Positions 34,031-41,251 of a stretch of DNA of 41,251 nucleotides are shown here, in pieces. Under the pieces are notes generated by a model. That model did no database searches. It was not told the DNA's origin and worked only from the letters and a program-made list of their open reading frames with translations. Location of the stretch: positions 1 to 41,251 of the forward strand of contig JAUMZM010000011.1 in assembly GCA_030528125.1 (NCBI GenBank). The letters run 5' to 3'. Position numbers and translations under genes: made by a program. Every line of letters starts with the position of its first letter. Positions within the stretch are counted from its first letter, which is position 1. This stretch comes from Tissierellia bacterium. Lineage in GTDB: Bacteria; Bacillota; Clostridia; Tissierellales; Peptoniphilaceae.

Positions 34031-34740
34031 TTAAGCCCTGTTCTTCTTGCAAGATCAACAAATCTAAATTTGTCTGGTCTATGCTTTGATATAGTATATT
34101 GAAATAATGTCCCATCTTCAAGATATGTATAAGACTTTACACATACCAAAAGATTATATTCTTTCATATCTAGAATTTGCATTTCTCTTTCTGTTGCTTT
34201 TACAACAGTTATTTCTTTTTTTGCAAATGCTATTTTTAGTTTGAGATCTTTTTCTATGTATTTATAAAGAGAATCCTCGGCATTTTCAACCTTTAGTCCT
34301 TTTATTACTTCTCCATTAATATAATCAATGTCAAGAATTACTTTTTCCCCATTAATCTCTCTTACTCTTTCTATATGATACATATTTCCTTTTTCCATTG
34401 AAAGATGTTCTTTTATTTGCGGTGTAACTTCAGATTGAACAAAAATATTTACATAAGTCTTTGTTTCTCCAGGAATTAATTCTTGTAATTCCTTAAAGCT
34501 TGTAACTCCAGATACTGGAAATTCTATTACATTAAAATCCAATACCAAAGATCCCCTCCCTTTGTTTTTTTGGATATATCCTTCTTGTAATAGCATATTT
34601 AGAGCTTTTCTTATTGTATCTCTTGAGCAATCATATATTTTAGATAATTCTTCCTCGCTTGGAAGATATGTATTTATCTTATATTTACCTGTTTTTATTT
34701 TTGTTAATAAATCTTTGTAAATAGCTTGATATTTTATCAT
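34021..34740 (-). CDS. treR: GntR/UTRA-family trehalose operon repressor
   Basis: The 239-residue protein has an N-terminal GntR helix-turn-helix (about 1-70, with YLPSEEELSKIYDCSRDTIR and NMLLQEGYIQKNKGRGS) and a C-terminal UTRA ligand domain (about 90-232). The YhcF/TreR-like sequence and its place directly before treP and treA identify it as TreR, which is released from DNA by trehalose-6-phosphate. It has a plausible promoter of its own (TTGTTT at 34789-34794, 17 bases, TATACT at 34766-34771) and a terminator at its end. Confidence 0.9.
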   Translation of the reverse strand: MIKYQAIYKDLLTKIKTGKYKINTYLPSEEELSKIYDCSRDTIRKALNMLLQEGYIQKNKGRGSLVLDFNVIEFPVSGVTSFKELQELIPGETKTYVNIFVQSEVTPQIKEHLSMEKGNMYHIERVREINGEKVILDIDYINGEVIKGLKVENAEDSLYKYIEKDLKLKIAFAKKEITVVKATEREMQILDMKEYNLLVCVKSYTYLEDGTLFQYTISKHRPDKFRFVDLARRTGLKTI

Positions 34741-34830
34741 ATTAAAACTCCTAACCTATTCTAATAGTATACAAAAATTTACAAATAAAAACAATTACTA
34801 TAATATTTATTATATTTTTATTTTATGAAT

Positions 34831-35253
34831 TTAATCATTTCCATCTGCTCTTACATATTTTTTTTGAAGATATTCTATGTTATCTTTATCTATAACTTTA
34901 ATAGATTCTTCACTCCCATCTACATTTACAGTTACAGTCTTAGTTTTCTTATCATAAACAGGATTTGGAAATTCTCTATTAAATTGTCTATATCCTAAGT
35001 CCTTTATATCAACATTATCTGGAAGTTCATCTATATATTCAACAATGTAAAAAATTACTTTATCCTCTTCAAATCCTATAAAGTTAAATCTATACCCATG
35101 CTTATATTCTTCTTCATTCTCATCAAAAACATAATAATAAGTTTCTCCAGCAAGCTTTCTCTCATAGAAATTATAATCTTTCAATGAATATATTAAAGCA
35201 CATACTATTATAGCAATTACAACTGCTAGTGTAATTTTTTTGTTTTTTGACAT
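34831..35253 (-). CDS. Small membrane-anchored protein of unknown function
   Basis: The 140-residue protein has a basic start (MSKNKK), one hydrophobic helix (about 7-24) and no lipobox, so it should be anchored by its N-terminus with a soluble part outside. That part is rich in aromatic and acidic residues (AGETYYYVFDENEEEYKHGY, then FIGFEEDKVIFYIVEY) and looks like a small beta-rich domain. I considered the YxeA/DUF1093 family but the likeness is weak. GGGAGG precedes the ATG. Its long 5' region carries a promoter, a perfect palindrome and a cre-like site, so expression seems closely controlled. Confidence 0.7.
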   Translation of the reverse strand: MSKNKKITLAVVIAIIVCALIYSLKDYNFYERKLAGETYYYVFDENEEEYKHGYRFNFIGFEEDKVIFYIVEYIDELPDNVDIKDLGYRQFNREFPNPVYDKKTKTVTVNVDGSEESIKVIDKDNIEYLQKKYVRADGND

Positions 35254-35270
35254 TTTCTCCTCCCACTTTT

Positions 35271-35389
35271 AGTAAACGATTTCATAAAATATTTTATGAC
35301 TGGTTTTTGCATTCCATATTTTAGTAAGCCTTTCTCTTTAAATACATAGTTTTTTATTTATAATATTATATATATATATCAATTGTCAA
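35271..35389 (-). promoter_or_regulatory. Promoter, 18-bp palindrome and cre site of the unknown gene
   Basis: The minus strand has TTGACA (35384-35389), an 18-base spacer and TATTAT (35360-35365). Some 60 bases downstream lies the perfect palindrome TCATAAAATATTTTATGA (35282-35299). The overlapping site ATGAAATCGTTTACT (35271-35285) fits the cre consensus WTGNAANCGNWNNCW at every position. The two sites share four bases, so two proteins could compete. Confidence 0.65.
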
Positions 35390-35457
35390 GTCTAAATTAT
35401 TTTTAAATTTAATTACATCTTTATAATATTTTTAAATAATTTAAAGTTATAGAATAT

Positions 35458-35487
35458 TAAAAAACCTCTCTGGTATCAGAGAGGTTT
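35458..35487 (-). terminator. Terminator of the xdh operon
   Basis: The perfect 10-bp stem AACCTCTCTG/CAGAGAGGTT with a GTAT loop (35464-35487) is followed by six T on the minus strand, eight bases after the xdhC stop. Confidence 0.92.
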
Positions 35488-35494
35488 ATATAGA

Positions 35495-36001
35495 TTATTT
35501 TCCTTGTGCTTTTAATCTATTATTCATTGTTTTTTCAACTGCATTTATTATATTGTCATATCCTGTGCAACGGCACATATGTCCACTCATAAGTTGCCTT
35601 AATTCATCTCTTGAGTATCTTTTGTTTCTATTTAAGATTTCAACTGCTGTAAGGATTACTCCTGGAGTACAGAACCCGCATTGTACTGCTGCTTCATCTA
35701 TAAATGCTTGTTGTATGTCAAGAAGTGTTCCATCTTCTTTTTGTAAGCCTTCAAGTGTTGTTATCTCTTTTCCATCAGCCCATATTGCAAGATAGATACA
35801 GGAGTTAAAGCTTTCTCCATTAATTAGAACATTACAAGCTCCACATTCTCCTACTTCACATCCCTTTTTCACTGATGTTAATGAGAAGTCATTTCTTAGA
35901 ACATCTGTAAGAGATGCTCTTACATCTATCATCTTTGAATATTTCTTACCATTTATTGTGCAATTTAATTCTTTGTATTCTCTATTGCTCATAGTAACCA
36001 T
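35495..36001 (-). CDS. xdhC: Xanthine dehydrogenase iron-sulfur subunit
   Basis: The 168-residue protein carries two [2Fe-2S] motifs: the plant-ferredoxin type CEVGECGACNVL near residue 48, and the helical type CGFCTPGVI with HMCRCTGYDNI around 112-152. This is the small subunit of molybdenum hydroxylases, passing electrons from the Mo centre to FAD. Two starts are possible: ATG 36001 (used here) and ATG 35992, which has GGATGG before it. Either overlaps the end of the FAD-subunit gene, so the subunits are translated together. Confidence 0.92.
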   Translation of the reverse strand: MVTMSNREYKELNCTINGKKYSKMIDVRASLTDVLRNDFSLTSVKKGCEVGECGACNVLINGESFNSCIYLAIWADGKEITTLEGLQKEDGTLLDIQQAFIDEAAVQCGFCTPGVILTAVEILNRNKRYSRDELRQLMSGHMCRCTGYDNIINAVEKTMNNRLKAQGK

Positions 36002-36869
36002 CCAATCTTTCCATTGCTCTTTGAAGTGTTCTTTTTGTCATTTCGTACATCATGTGAACTCTAAATTCTTTGCTTGCTCTCCAGCTATCTCTAGGATGAA
36101 GATCATTCATTGCAGTATCTGCAAATTCTTCTACAGTCTTTTTGTCTGCAATTTTGCCTTTCATGAATTTCTCTGCATTTTCTGCTCTTAATGGAACTGG
36201 TCCTGCAACTCCATAAGCTATTCTCAAATCTTTTATTGTCTTCTTGTCATCTTCTAATTTCAAATTTATAGAACATGATACTGTTGCAATATCTAAGGCT
36301 TTTCTTGATGCATACTTATAGTATGAGCCTTCATATCCCTCATAGTCTTCTTTTTTGATTAGAATTGCTGTTTGGATTTCGTTATGATCTAAGTCAACCT
36401 TTTTTGCTTTTATATAGAAATCTTTTAGCGGAACATATCTATATCCTTCTTCTCCATAGATTTCAACTATTGCATTATGTGCAAGTAATGTTGCTGCTGA
36501 ATCTGCTGATGTTATTCCATTACAAGTATTTCCGCCAATTGTTCCTATATTTCTAATTTGTTGACTTCCTACTTGTCTTACTGCTTCTGCAAGGACTATG
36601 AGATTTCCTCTTATTATTTCACTTCTATATACGTCTGTAAAGCTTGACATAGAACCTATTCTTATAGTTCCATCTTCTTCTAATGATATTCCTCTTATCT
36701 CGTCTAGTTTTTGGATGCTTACAAGCTCTGCATCTTCTAATTTGCCATCTCTTATATCAAGTAGAATATCACTTCCTCCTGCTATTATTTTTGCATTTGG
36801 ATGTTCTTTCAATAGTTCTATTGCTTCATCTTTTGTATTTGCTTCATACAAAGCTTTTATATCATACAT
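35982..36869 (-). CDS. xdhB: Xanthine dehydrogenase FAD-binding subunit
   Basis: The 295-residue protein has the FAD-binding pattern of the vanillyl-alcohol-oxidase-like fold: KIIAGGSDILLDIRDG near residue 29 and RNIGTIGGNTCNGITSADSA near 110. The C-terminal CO-dehydrogenase flavoprotein domain starts near 170. It passes electrons to NAD or another acceptor. The ATG overlaps the xdhA stop (TAATG). Confidence 0.93.
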   Translation of the reverse strand: MYDIKALYEANTKDEAIELLKEHPNAKIIAGGSDILLDIRDGKLEDAELVSIQKLDEIRGISLEEDGTIRIGSMSSFTDVYRSEIIRGNLIVLAEAVRQVGSQQIRNIGTIGGNTCNGITSADSAATLLAHNAIVEIYGEEGYRYVPLKDFYIKAKKVDLDHNEIQTAILIKKEDYEGYEGSYYKYASRKALDIATVSCSINLKLEDDKKTIKDLRIAYGVAGPVPLRAENAEKFMKGKIADKKTVEEFADTAMNDLHPRDSWRASKEFRVHMMYEMTKRTLQRAMERLDGYYEQ

Positions 36870-39214
36870 TATTTAACCTCCTCAAATAATCCACTTTCTT
36901 TGAATGGAACAAATATATTTCTTGAAGACATAGGTGCTTGATTTAATGCTACTCCTGTGGCATTTAATACTGCATTTCTTATCGCAGGTGCTCCAGAACA
37001 TGTTGGAGGTTCTCCTAATGACTTTGTTCCAAATACGCTTGTAGGTTCTGGGTTTTCTATAAATATTACATCTAAATCTGGTTGATCTGCACTTGTGAGT
37101 AATTTATAGTCTAGTAGATTTCCATTTAGTACTCTTCCTGTCTTATCATCTATTAGATATTCTTCATTAAGCGCAAATCCAAGAGCCATGCTCATTCCTC
37201 CATGTGCCTGAGCTCTTGCTAATTGAGGATTGATTAGTTTTCCGCAATCATGAACATTTAGCATCTTTAAAACTTTTATTTTGCACATTTGTATATCTAC
37301 TTCAACTTCTGCAAATGTACAACCAAATGAATAAGCATTTGACATTATTTGATGTGTTGCTTCTGCTGTTATATGTTCACTATGATCCATGCTATATAAT
37401 GCTTTCATAGCAAGATCTCCAAGTGACATAAGAATTCTATTGTCTTGCTTTCTTATTATATTTCCATCTATTATATCAAGATTATCCGGTGACATTCTTG
37501 TAAGTCTATATGCATGTTTTAGTATTTTCTCTCTTAAGATATTTGCAGTTTTTGTAATAGCAAATCCTGCTATATAGGTTTGTCTTGAAGCATAAGCTCC
37601 TGTACCAAATGGCAAAACATCTGTATCTTGTACTGAAACTACATGGATATCTTCAAATTTTACTCCAACGGCATCTGCTGCCATTTGTGAAAATGCTGTG
37701 TCTGCTCCTTGTCCTATCTCTGTTTCTGCTAATTGAACTTGGATGCTGCCATCTTGATTTAATATCATTCTACAAGATGAAGCTTCCTGAGATATTGGCC
37801 AAACTGCTGTATTATACCAGAATGATGCAAGTCCTACACCTCTTCTTATATTTCCAGTTTGATTTTTATATTTTTCTTTCTTTTCGTAATAATTAAATTC
37901 TTCTTTTCCTTTTTCTAATGTTTGTCTAAAGGAATCAAAGTAGTTTTCGTTTTTGCTAAATGGATCAACAAATCCTTTTGGCATTATAAATTTCATACGA
38001 TACTCGTAAGGATCCATTCCAAGCTTTCTTGCAATATCATCTATATGACATTCTCCAGCCCACATAGCTTGAGGAATACCATAGCCTCTCATTGCTCCGC
38101 ATACAGGAGTATTTGTATAAACTGTATAAGCATCGGCTTTAATATTTTCACATGGATATTGTTGTGGGAATGCTCCAAGTCCTTTTGCTGAAATACTATG
38201 TCCGTGTGAAGCGTATCCTCCATTTGGAGTAATTGCCAAGAACTTTCTTGCAACAATTGTTCCATCTTTTCTTACATAAGAAGTAATATCATATTCAATA
38301 GGATGTCTTGTTCTATTTGATACGAAAGTCTCTTCACGTGTTGGTTCTAATTTTACAGTTCTTCCTCCAACTTGTGTTGAAAGATAAGCACATAAAGGTT
38401 CATACAAAGCATCTTGCTTGTTTCCAAATCCTCCTCCAATATATGGCTTAATAACTCTTACTTTACCCCAATCAATACCAAGGGCTTGAGCTATTACTCT
38501 TCTTACTATATGAGGCAATTGAGTTGATGCAACAACTGTAATCTTGCCAAATTCCTCTTTTGCAAATATGGAGTTATTTTCTATATGGCAATGACTTACG
38601 ATTGGAGTTTTGTAGTGTCCTTCAACTTTTATAAGTCCTTCTTCTTGAATTGCTTTTTCAAAATCTCCTTTATTTATAGAAGTATGTGCAAGTATATTCT
38701 TGTGTTCTCCGTTTTCTTTGTATTTATTACCATTTAATGAGCTTTCATAATCATCATTATCTGGATGAATTAGTGCAGCATCTTCTTTTAGAGCATCTTT
38801 TGCTCTGGTTACAAATGGTAATTCTTTGTATTTTACTTTTATCTTTTTTAAAGCTTTTTTTGCAGTAACTTCATCTACTGCAATAACTGCTGCAATATCA
38901 TCTCCATAATATCTTACATGTGTATTTAATAGCTTTCTATCTGCAATATCTTGATGATTAGGATCTAAGCTATGAGGATGGCCTGCTGTTGGAAATTCTA
39001 TATCAGGAACATCAAAGCAAGTTACAATCTTTATAACTCCTTCCATAGCTTCTGCTTCTTTTTTATCTATCTCTTCTACGAAACCATGCGCTATTGTAGA
39101 ATGCAAAACTTTTGCAACATAGGCATTGTTATCACATAAGTCGGCAGTATATTTAGCAATTCCTGTTGCCTTGTCATAAGCGTCGACTCTATTTACACTT
39201 TTTCCTACAATCAT
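36869..39214 (-). CDS. xdhA: Xanthine dehydrogenase molybdopterin-binding subunit
   Basis: The 781-residue protein shows the marks of the large subunit of xanthine dehydrogenase-type molybdenum hydroxylases: GKSVNRVDAYDKATGIAKYT at the start, VRYYGDDIAAVIAVD near 102, IGGGFGNKQDALYE near 258, AMRGYGIPQAMWA near 370, EIGQGADTAFSQMAADAVG near 495, and GTKSLGEPPTCSGAP near 735, whose Glu is the catalytic base. Order xdhA-xdhB-xdhC after a purine permease supports xanthine or hypoxanthine as substrate. Cofactor maturation genes (XdhC/CoxI-like chaperone, moa/moe) are not in the window. Exact purine specificity cannot be fixed. Confidence 0.92.
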   Translation of the reverse strand: MIVGKSVNRVDAYDKATGIAKYTADLCDNNAYVAKVLHSTIAHGFVEEIDKKEAEAMEGVIKIVTCFDVPDIEFPTAGHPHSLDPNHQDIADRKLLNTHVRYYGDDIAAVIAVDEVTAKKALKKIKVKYKELPFVTRAKDALKEDAALIHPDNDDYESSLNGNKYKENGEHKNILAHTSINKGDFEKAIQEEGLIKVEGHYKTPIVSHCHIENNSIFAKEEFGKITVVASTQLPHIVRRVIAQALGIDWGKVRVIKPYIGGGFGNKQDALYEPLCAYLSTQVGGRTVKLEPTREETFVSNRTRHPIEYDITSYVRKDGTIVARKFLAITPNGGYASHGHSISAKGLGAFPQQYPCENIKADAYTVYTNTPVCGAMRGYGIPQAMWAGECHIDDIARKLGMDPYEYRMKFIMPKGFVDPFSKNENYFDSFRQTLEKGKEEFNYYEKKEKYKNQTGNIRRGVGLASFWYNTAVWPISQEASSCRMILNQDGSIQVQLAETEIGQGADTAFSQMAADAVGVKFEDIHVVSVQDTDVLPFGTGAYASRQTYIAGFAITKTANILREKILKHAYRLTRMSPDNLDIIDGNIIRKQDNRILMSLGDLAMKALYSMDHSEHITAEATHQIMSNAYSFGCTFAEVEVDIQMCKIKVLKMLNVHDCGKLINPQLARAQAHGGMSMALGFALNEEYLIDDKTGRVLNGNLLDYKLLTSADQPDLDVIFIENPEPTSVFGTKSLGEPPTCSGAPAIRNAVLNATGVALNQAPMSSRNIFVPFKESGLFEEVK

Positions 39215-39227
39215 TATTTGCTCCTTT

Positions 39228-40559
39228 CTATTTATCGAGTGCTTTTCTTTCTTCTGCTTCTTGTTCTAAAGTCTTTCTTGGAAGAATAAGATTCATAACA
39301 AAGGCAACAATTGTACTCATAATAACAGGACTTGAGCCTATGAATAATTGAAATCCTTCTGGAAATGATGCTATTGTCTCTGGAACCTGTGTGATTCCCA
39401 TTCCAATTGCAAGACTCACTCCTATTATTGTCATGTTTCTTGTAGTAAATTCTTCTTCCCAAAGTAATCTAAGACCATTTACCGTAATTATAGCAAAAAC
39501 TGATAAAGTAGCTCCTCCCAAAACAGGATAAGGGATACTTGTCATAAGAGCACCAAATTTAGGTAAAATTCCTATTATAAATACCATAAATGCAGCAATT
39601 TTTATAACCTTTTTGTTTGCAACTTTTGTCAAAGTTACAATTCCTACATTTTGGCTAAATGTAGCAGTTGGTGTTCCTCCAAAGAATGCATTTATAATAG
39701 CAGACAATCCATTACCCATAATTCCATTTGAAATCTCTTCTGTTGTAGCTTCTCTATCCATTCCTCCCATTGTAAGAGAAGAAATATCTCCTATGGCCTC
39801 TATACTCGTTACAATATACATTACAACCATAGTCATAATTGCAGAAATGTCAAATTTCATTCCAAAAGGCATGATCTTAGGTAATTCAAATAATTTCTGA
39901 TTGGACAATGAGCTTAAATCGACCATTCCCATAAATGCTGCTACAATATATCCTAAAACCAATCCGATTAATATAGAAATTGTCTTTATGTAACCTTTAC
40001 CAAATTCTGAAAGACCAATTACAACTATCAAAGTAAATAGAGCAACTCCCCAATTTTGTAAGCTTCCATAAGTTGGTAAATCAGGATTTCCAGCCATATA
40101 TCCAATTGCAACAGGATAAAGACTCATACCAATAGTTGTAACAGTTATACCAGTTACAAGCGGCGGGAAAAACTTCCTGACTTTTTTGATTAGAGCACCG
40201 AATATCATAATGGCAATTCCACCAAATATACATGCTCCAAACACCGATCCCATTCCATAACCTTTTCCTATTGAAATACATGCTGTAACAAAGGAAAAGT
40301 TAATTCCCATAACCATGGGAAGTCTCGAACCGAATCTTGAAATTCCATAAACTTGTACTAATGTTGCGACAGCTGCAGCAATCATTGCCGCTTGTACCAA
40401 CACTATCTGTTCTTTTTCACTTAAGCCAACGCTTGCAGAAATTATAAGGGCAGGCGCGACATTGCCAATTAACATTGTCAAAACATGTTGCAATGAAATG
40501 GGCAAACATTTTGTCAGAGGTGGATTTGAATCCACTTCATAAATTGAATTTTTTTTCAT
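39228..40559 (-). CDS. NCS2-family purine (xanthine/urate) permease
   Basis: The 443-residue protein has about 13-14 membrane segments and the NCS2 signs: LTKCLPISLQHVLTMLIGN at the start, MGINFSFVTACISIG near 83 and FGGTPTATFSQNVGIVTLTK near 295. The sequence fits the xanthine/uric-acid branch (PbuX/UacT-like). The gene is first in the operon, 13 bases before xdhA, so it should supply the purine that xanthine dehydrogenase oxidises. GGGGG precedes the ATG, close to a hairpin in the leader. Confidence 0.9.
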   Translation of the reverse strand: MKKNSIYEVDSNPPLTKCLPISLQHVLTMLIGNVAPALIISASVGLSEKEQIVLVQAAMIAAAVATLVQVYGISRFGSRLPMVMGINFSFVTACISIGKGYGMGSVFGACIFGGIAIMIFGALIKKVRKFFPPLVTGITVTTIGMSLYPVAIGYMAGNPDLPTYGSLQNWGVALFTLIVVIGLSEFGKGYIKTISILIGLVLGYIVAAFMGMVDLSSLSNQKLFELPKIMPFGMKFDISAIMTMVVMYIVTSIEAIGDISSLTMGGMDREATTEEISNGIMGNGLSAIINAFFGGTPTATFSQNVGIVTLTKVANKKVIKIAAFMVFIIGILPKFGALMTSIPYPVLGGATLSVFAIITVNGLRLLWEEEFTTRNMTIIGVSLAIGMGITQVPETIASFPEGFQLFIGSSPVIMSTIVAFVMNLILPRKTLEQEAEERKALDK

Positions 40560-40571
40560 AATACCCCCAAC

Positions 40572-40592
40572 ACCACATAAATTTAATGTGGT
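40572..40592 (-). promoter_or_regulatory. Leader hairpin before the purine permease gene
   Basis: The perfect 7-bp inverted repeat ACCACAT/ATGTGGT with a seven-base loop sits between the promoter and the Shine-Dalgarno sequence, ending about five bases before GGGGG. It could affect translation or be a protein site. It is too short for a known purine riboswitch. Confidence 0.5.
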
Positions 40593-40614
40593 AATTTCAT
40601 CATTTATTTACTAA

Positions 40615-40642
40615 ATTGTATCATATACAATACCTCTGTCAA
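40615..40642 (-). promoter_or_regulatory. Purine operon promoter with operator over the -10 box
   Basis: The minus strand has TTGACA (40637-40642), a 16-base spacer and TACAAT (40615-40620). The -10 box is one arm of the perfect 7-bp inverted repeat ATTGTAT-CAT-ATACAAT (40615-40631, plus-strand reading). Such placing suggests direct repression of the permease-xdh operon. No regulator gene is near. Confidence 0.75.
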
Positions 40643-41180
40643 ATACTTTATAAAAAATACACGCATCATAATTATTTTAATAAAAAGTTAAATTTGCTTG
40701 ATTTTAAAGCAATCTAATCAATTTTTTGAGAATTGATTATTTTTATATTTTCCTATTATGATAATTTTTTCTTAATGTGAGATTAATTTTTCTATTTTTA
40801 TTAAATCTTTATATATTCATTCTATATGAAAATTAATTCATTATTGTTCTTAAAAAATATAAGATTTGATGTTTTTTATTAAAAATTTTAACCAAAAAAA
40901 AGCTGGATTATTGTAATAATTTCTAATAATAAGTTTAAATTTCTGATAAAAATTTTATATCTGTTTTTATAGAAAAATCATAAATACATAAAAATAAATT
41001 TTATAAATAAAACAAAATCGACAGAATTAATCAATAAATTTAACACAATAAATAAAATAATACTTTTTTCTCAATATCGTAATCCATTTCTAGTATTTTC
41101 AATGGACTACTATCCTTGAATATATGAATATCAAATTTTTGAAATCTCAAATTTTAAAAAATATTTATTTAAAATAAAAA
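40643..41180. other. Gene-free AT-rich region
   Basis: About 540 bases with no convincing open frame on either strand. I see only short A/T palindromes and a 6-bp hairpin TCCATT/AATGGA near 41083-41106. Nothing points to an RNA gene or transposase remnant that I can name. Confidence 0.6.
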
Positions 41181-41251
41181 ACTCTCGAATAAATCGAGAG
41201 TCAGACTGTAGACAAAGCAGGTAGAAAATACAAAACCTACCTGCTTTTTAA
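41171..41251. terminator. Two-hairpin terminator at the right end
   Basis: The first hairpin has 8-bp arms ACTCTCGA/TCGAGAGT (41181-41201). The linker CAGACTGTAGACAAA follows at once, then the 11-bp stem hairpin with five T. On the minus strand the order reverses, and the first-named hairpin is followed by six T (from 41180 leftward), so it could stop a transcript arriving from beyond the window. Its plus-strand input is unclear because no plus-strand gene lies to its left. Confidence 0.65.
41202..41251 (+). repeat. Terminal 50-bp repeat, right copy
   Basis: Exact inverted copy of 4-53, reaching the last base of the window. Identity starts sharply at CAGACTG, directly at the foot of a hairpin unlike the one beside the left copy. 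Confidence 0.85.

Noticed and set aside
37922..38191. Plus-strand open frame inside xdhA
   Set aside because: It is wholly within a well-supported gene on the other strand and has no ribosome binding site or family likeness.
36869..39214. Selenocysteine in the Mo subunit
   Set aside because: The reading frame has no internal TGA, so any selenium would have to be a cofactor ligand rather than a coded residue.
40560..40643. Purine riboswitch before the permease gene
   Set aside because: The leader is only about 50 bases, too short for the aptamer, and lacks its conserved loop sequences.
1..41251. Inverted terminal repeats as ends of a transposon or integrative element
   Set aside because: No transposase, integrase or conjugation gene is present, the content is ordinary metabolism, and the repeat itself looks like a terminator. 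A contig break at a dispersed repeat explains it better.

Overview
The window looks like a chromosomal piece of a low-GC, anaerobic, fermentative Firmicute. The very AT-rich codon use, strong Shine-Dalgarno sites, a T-box leader, a TPP riboswitch, cre-like sites, a trehalose PTS and a Bce-type resistance module all point that way. I would guess a saccharolytic peptoniphilaceous coccus such as Anaerococcus; that is inference from style and content, with no marker gene present. Nearly all genes lie on the minus strand. No tRNA, rRNA, CRISPR array, IS element or prophage gene was seen. The two ends carry the same 50-bp sequence in inverted orientation, so the window is probably a contig that broke at a dispersed repeat.

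Left part (1-6.9 kb): an FMN reductase; a YtrA-type GntR regulator with an ABC-2 exporter (regulator, ATPase, permease); a NimA-like FMN-binding protein; argG-argH behind a T-box leader; and thiW behind a TPP riboswitch.

Centre (6.9-21.5 kb): a glycan-utilisation locus. One minus-strand unit runs manA, a small HTH regulator, a MsmK/UgpC-type ATPase, a YesL-like membrane protein, two LplB/LplC-type permeases, a lipoprotein binding protein, a GH38 alpha-mannosidase and a GH125 alpha-1,6-mannosidase. A second unit runs ROK kinase, GH84 beta-N-acetylglucosaminidase, ROK kinase. An RpiR-type regulator sits between them on the plus strand. None of the three glycosidases has a signal peptide, so the likely scheme is import of mannose/GlcNAc-containing oligosaccharides, cytosolic trimming, phosphorylation by the ROK kinases and entry into glycolysis through ManA. 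An internal promoter with a cre-like site precedes the permeases.

Right of that (21.5-30.3 kb): a decayed plus-strand gene, an MFS transporter, an aldo/keto reductase with ferredoxin-like tail, an EamA exporter, and a Bce-type antimicrobial-peptide module (response regulator, kinase, ATPase, FtsX-like permease) with direct repeats upstream of the transporter genes.

Right end (30.3-41.25 kb): trehalose utilisation (treR, treP, treA) with two TreR-like operators; a small membrane-anchored protein of unknown function behind a cre-like site and an 18-bp palindrome; a purine module (NCS2 permease, xdhA, xdhB, xdhC) behind a promoter whose -10 box lies in a 17-bp inverted repeat; and about 540 bp of gene-free AT-rich DNA ending in the second copy of the terminal repeat.
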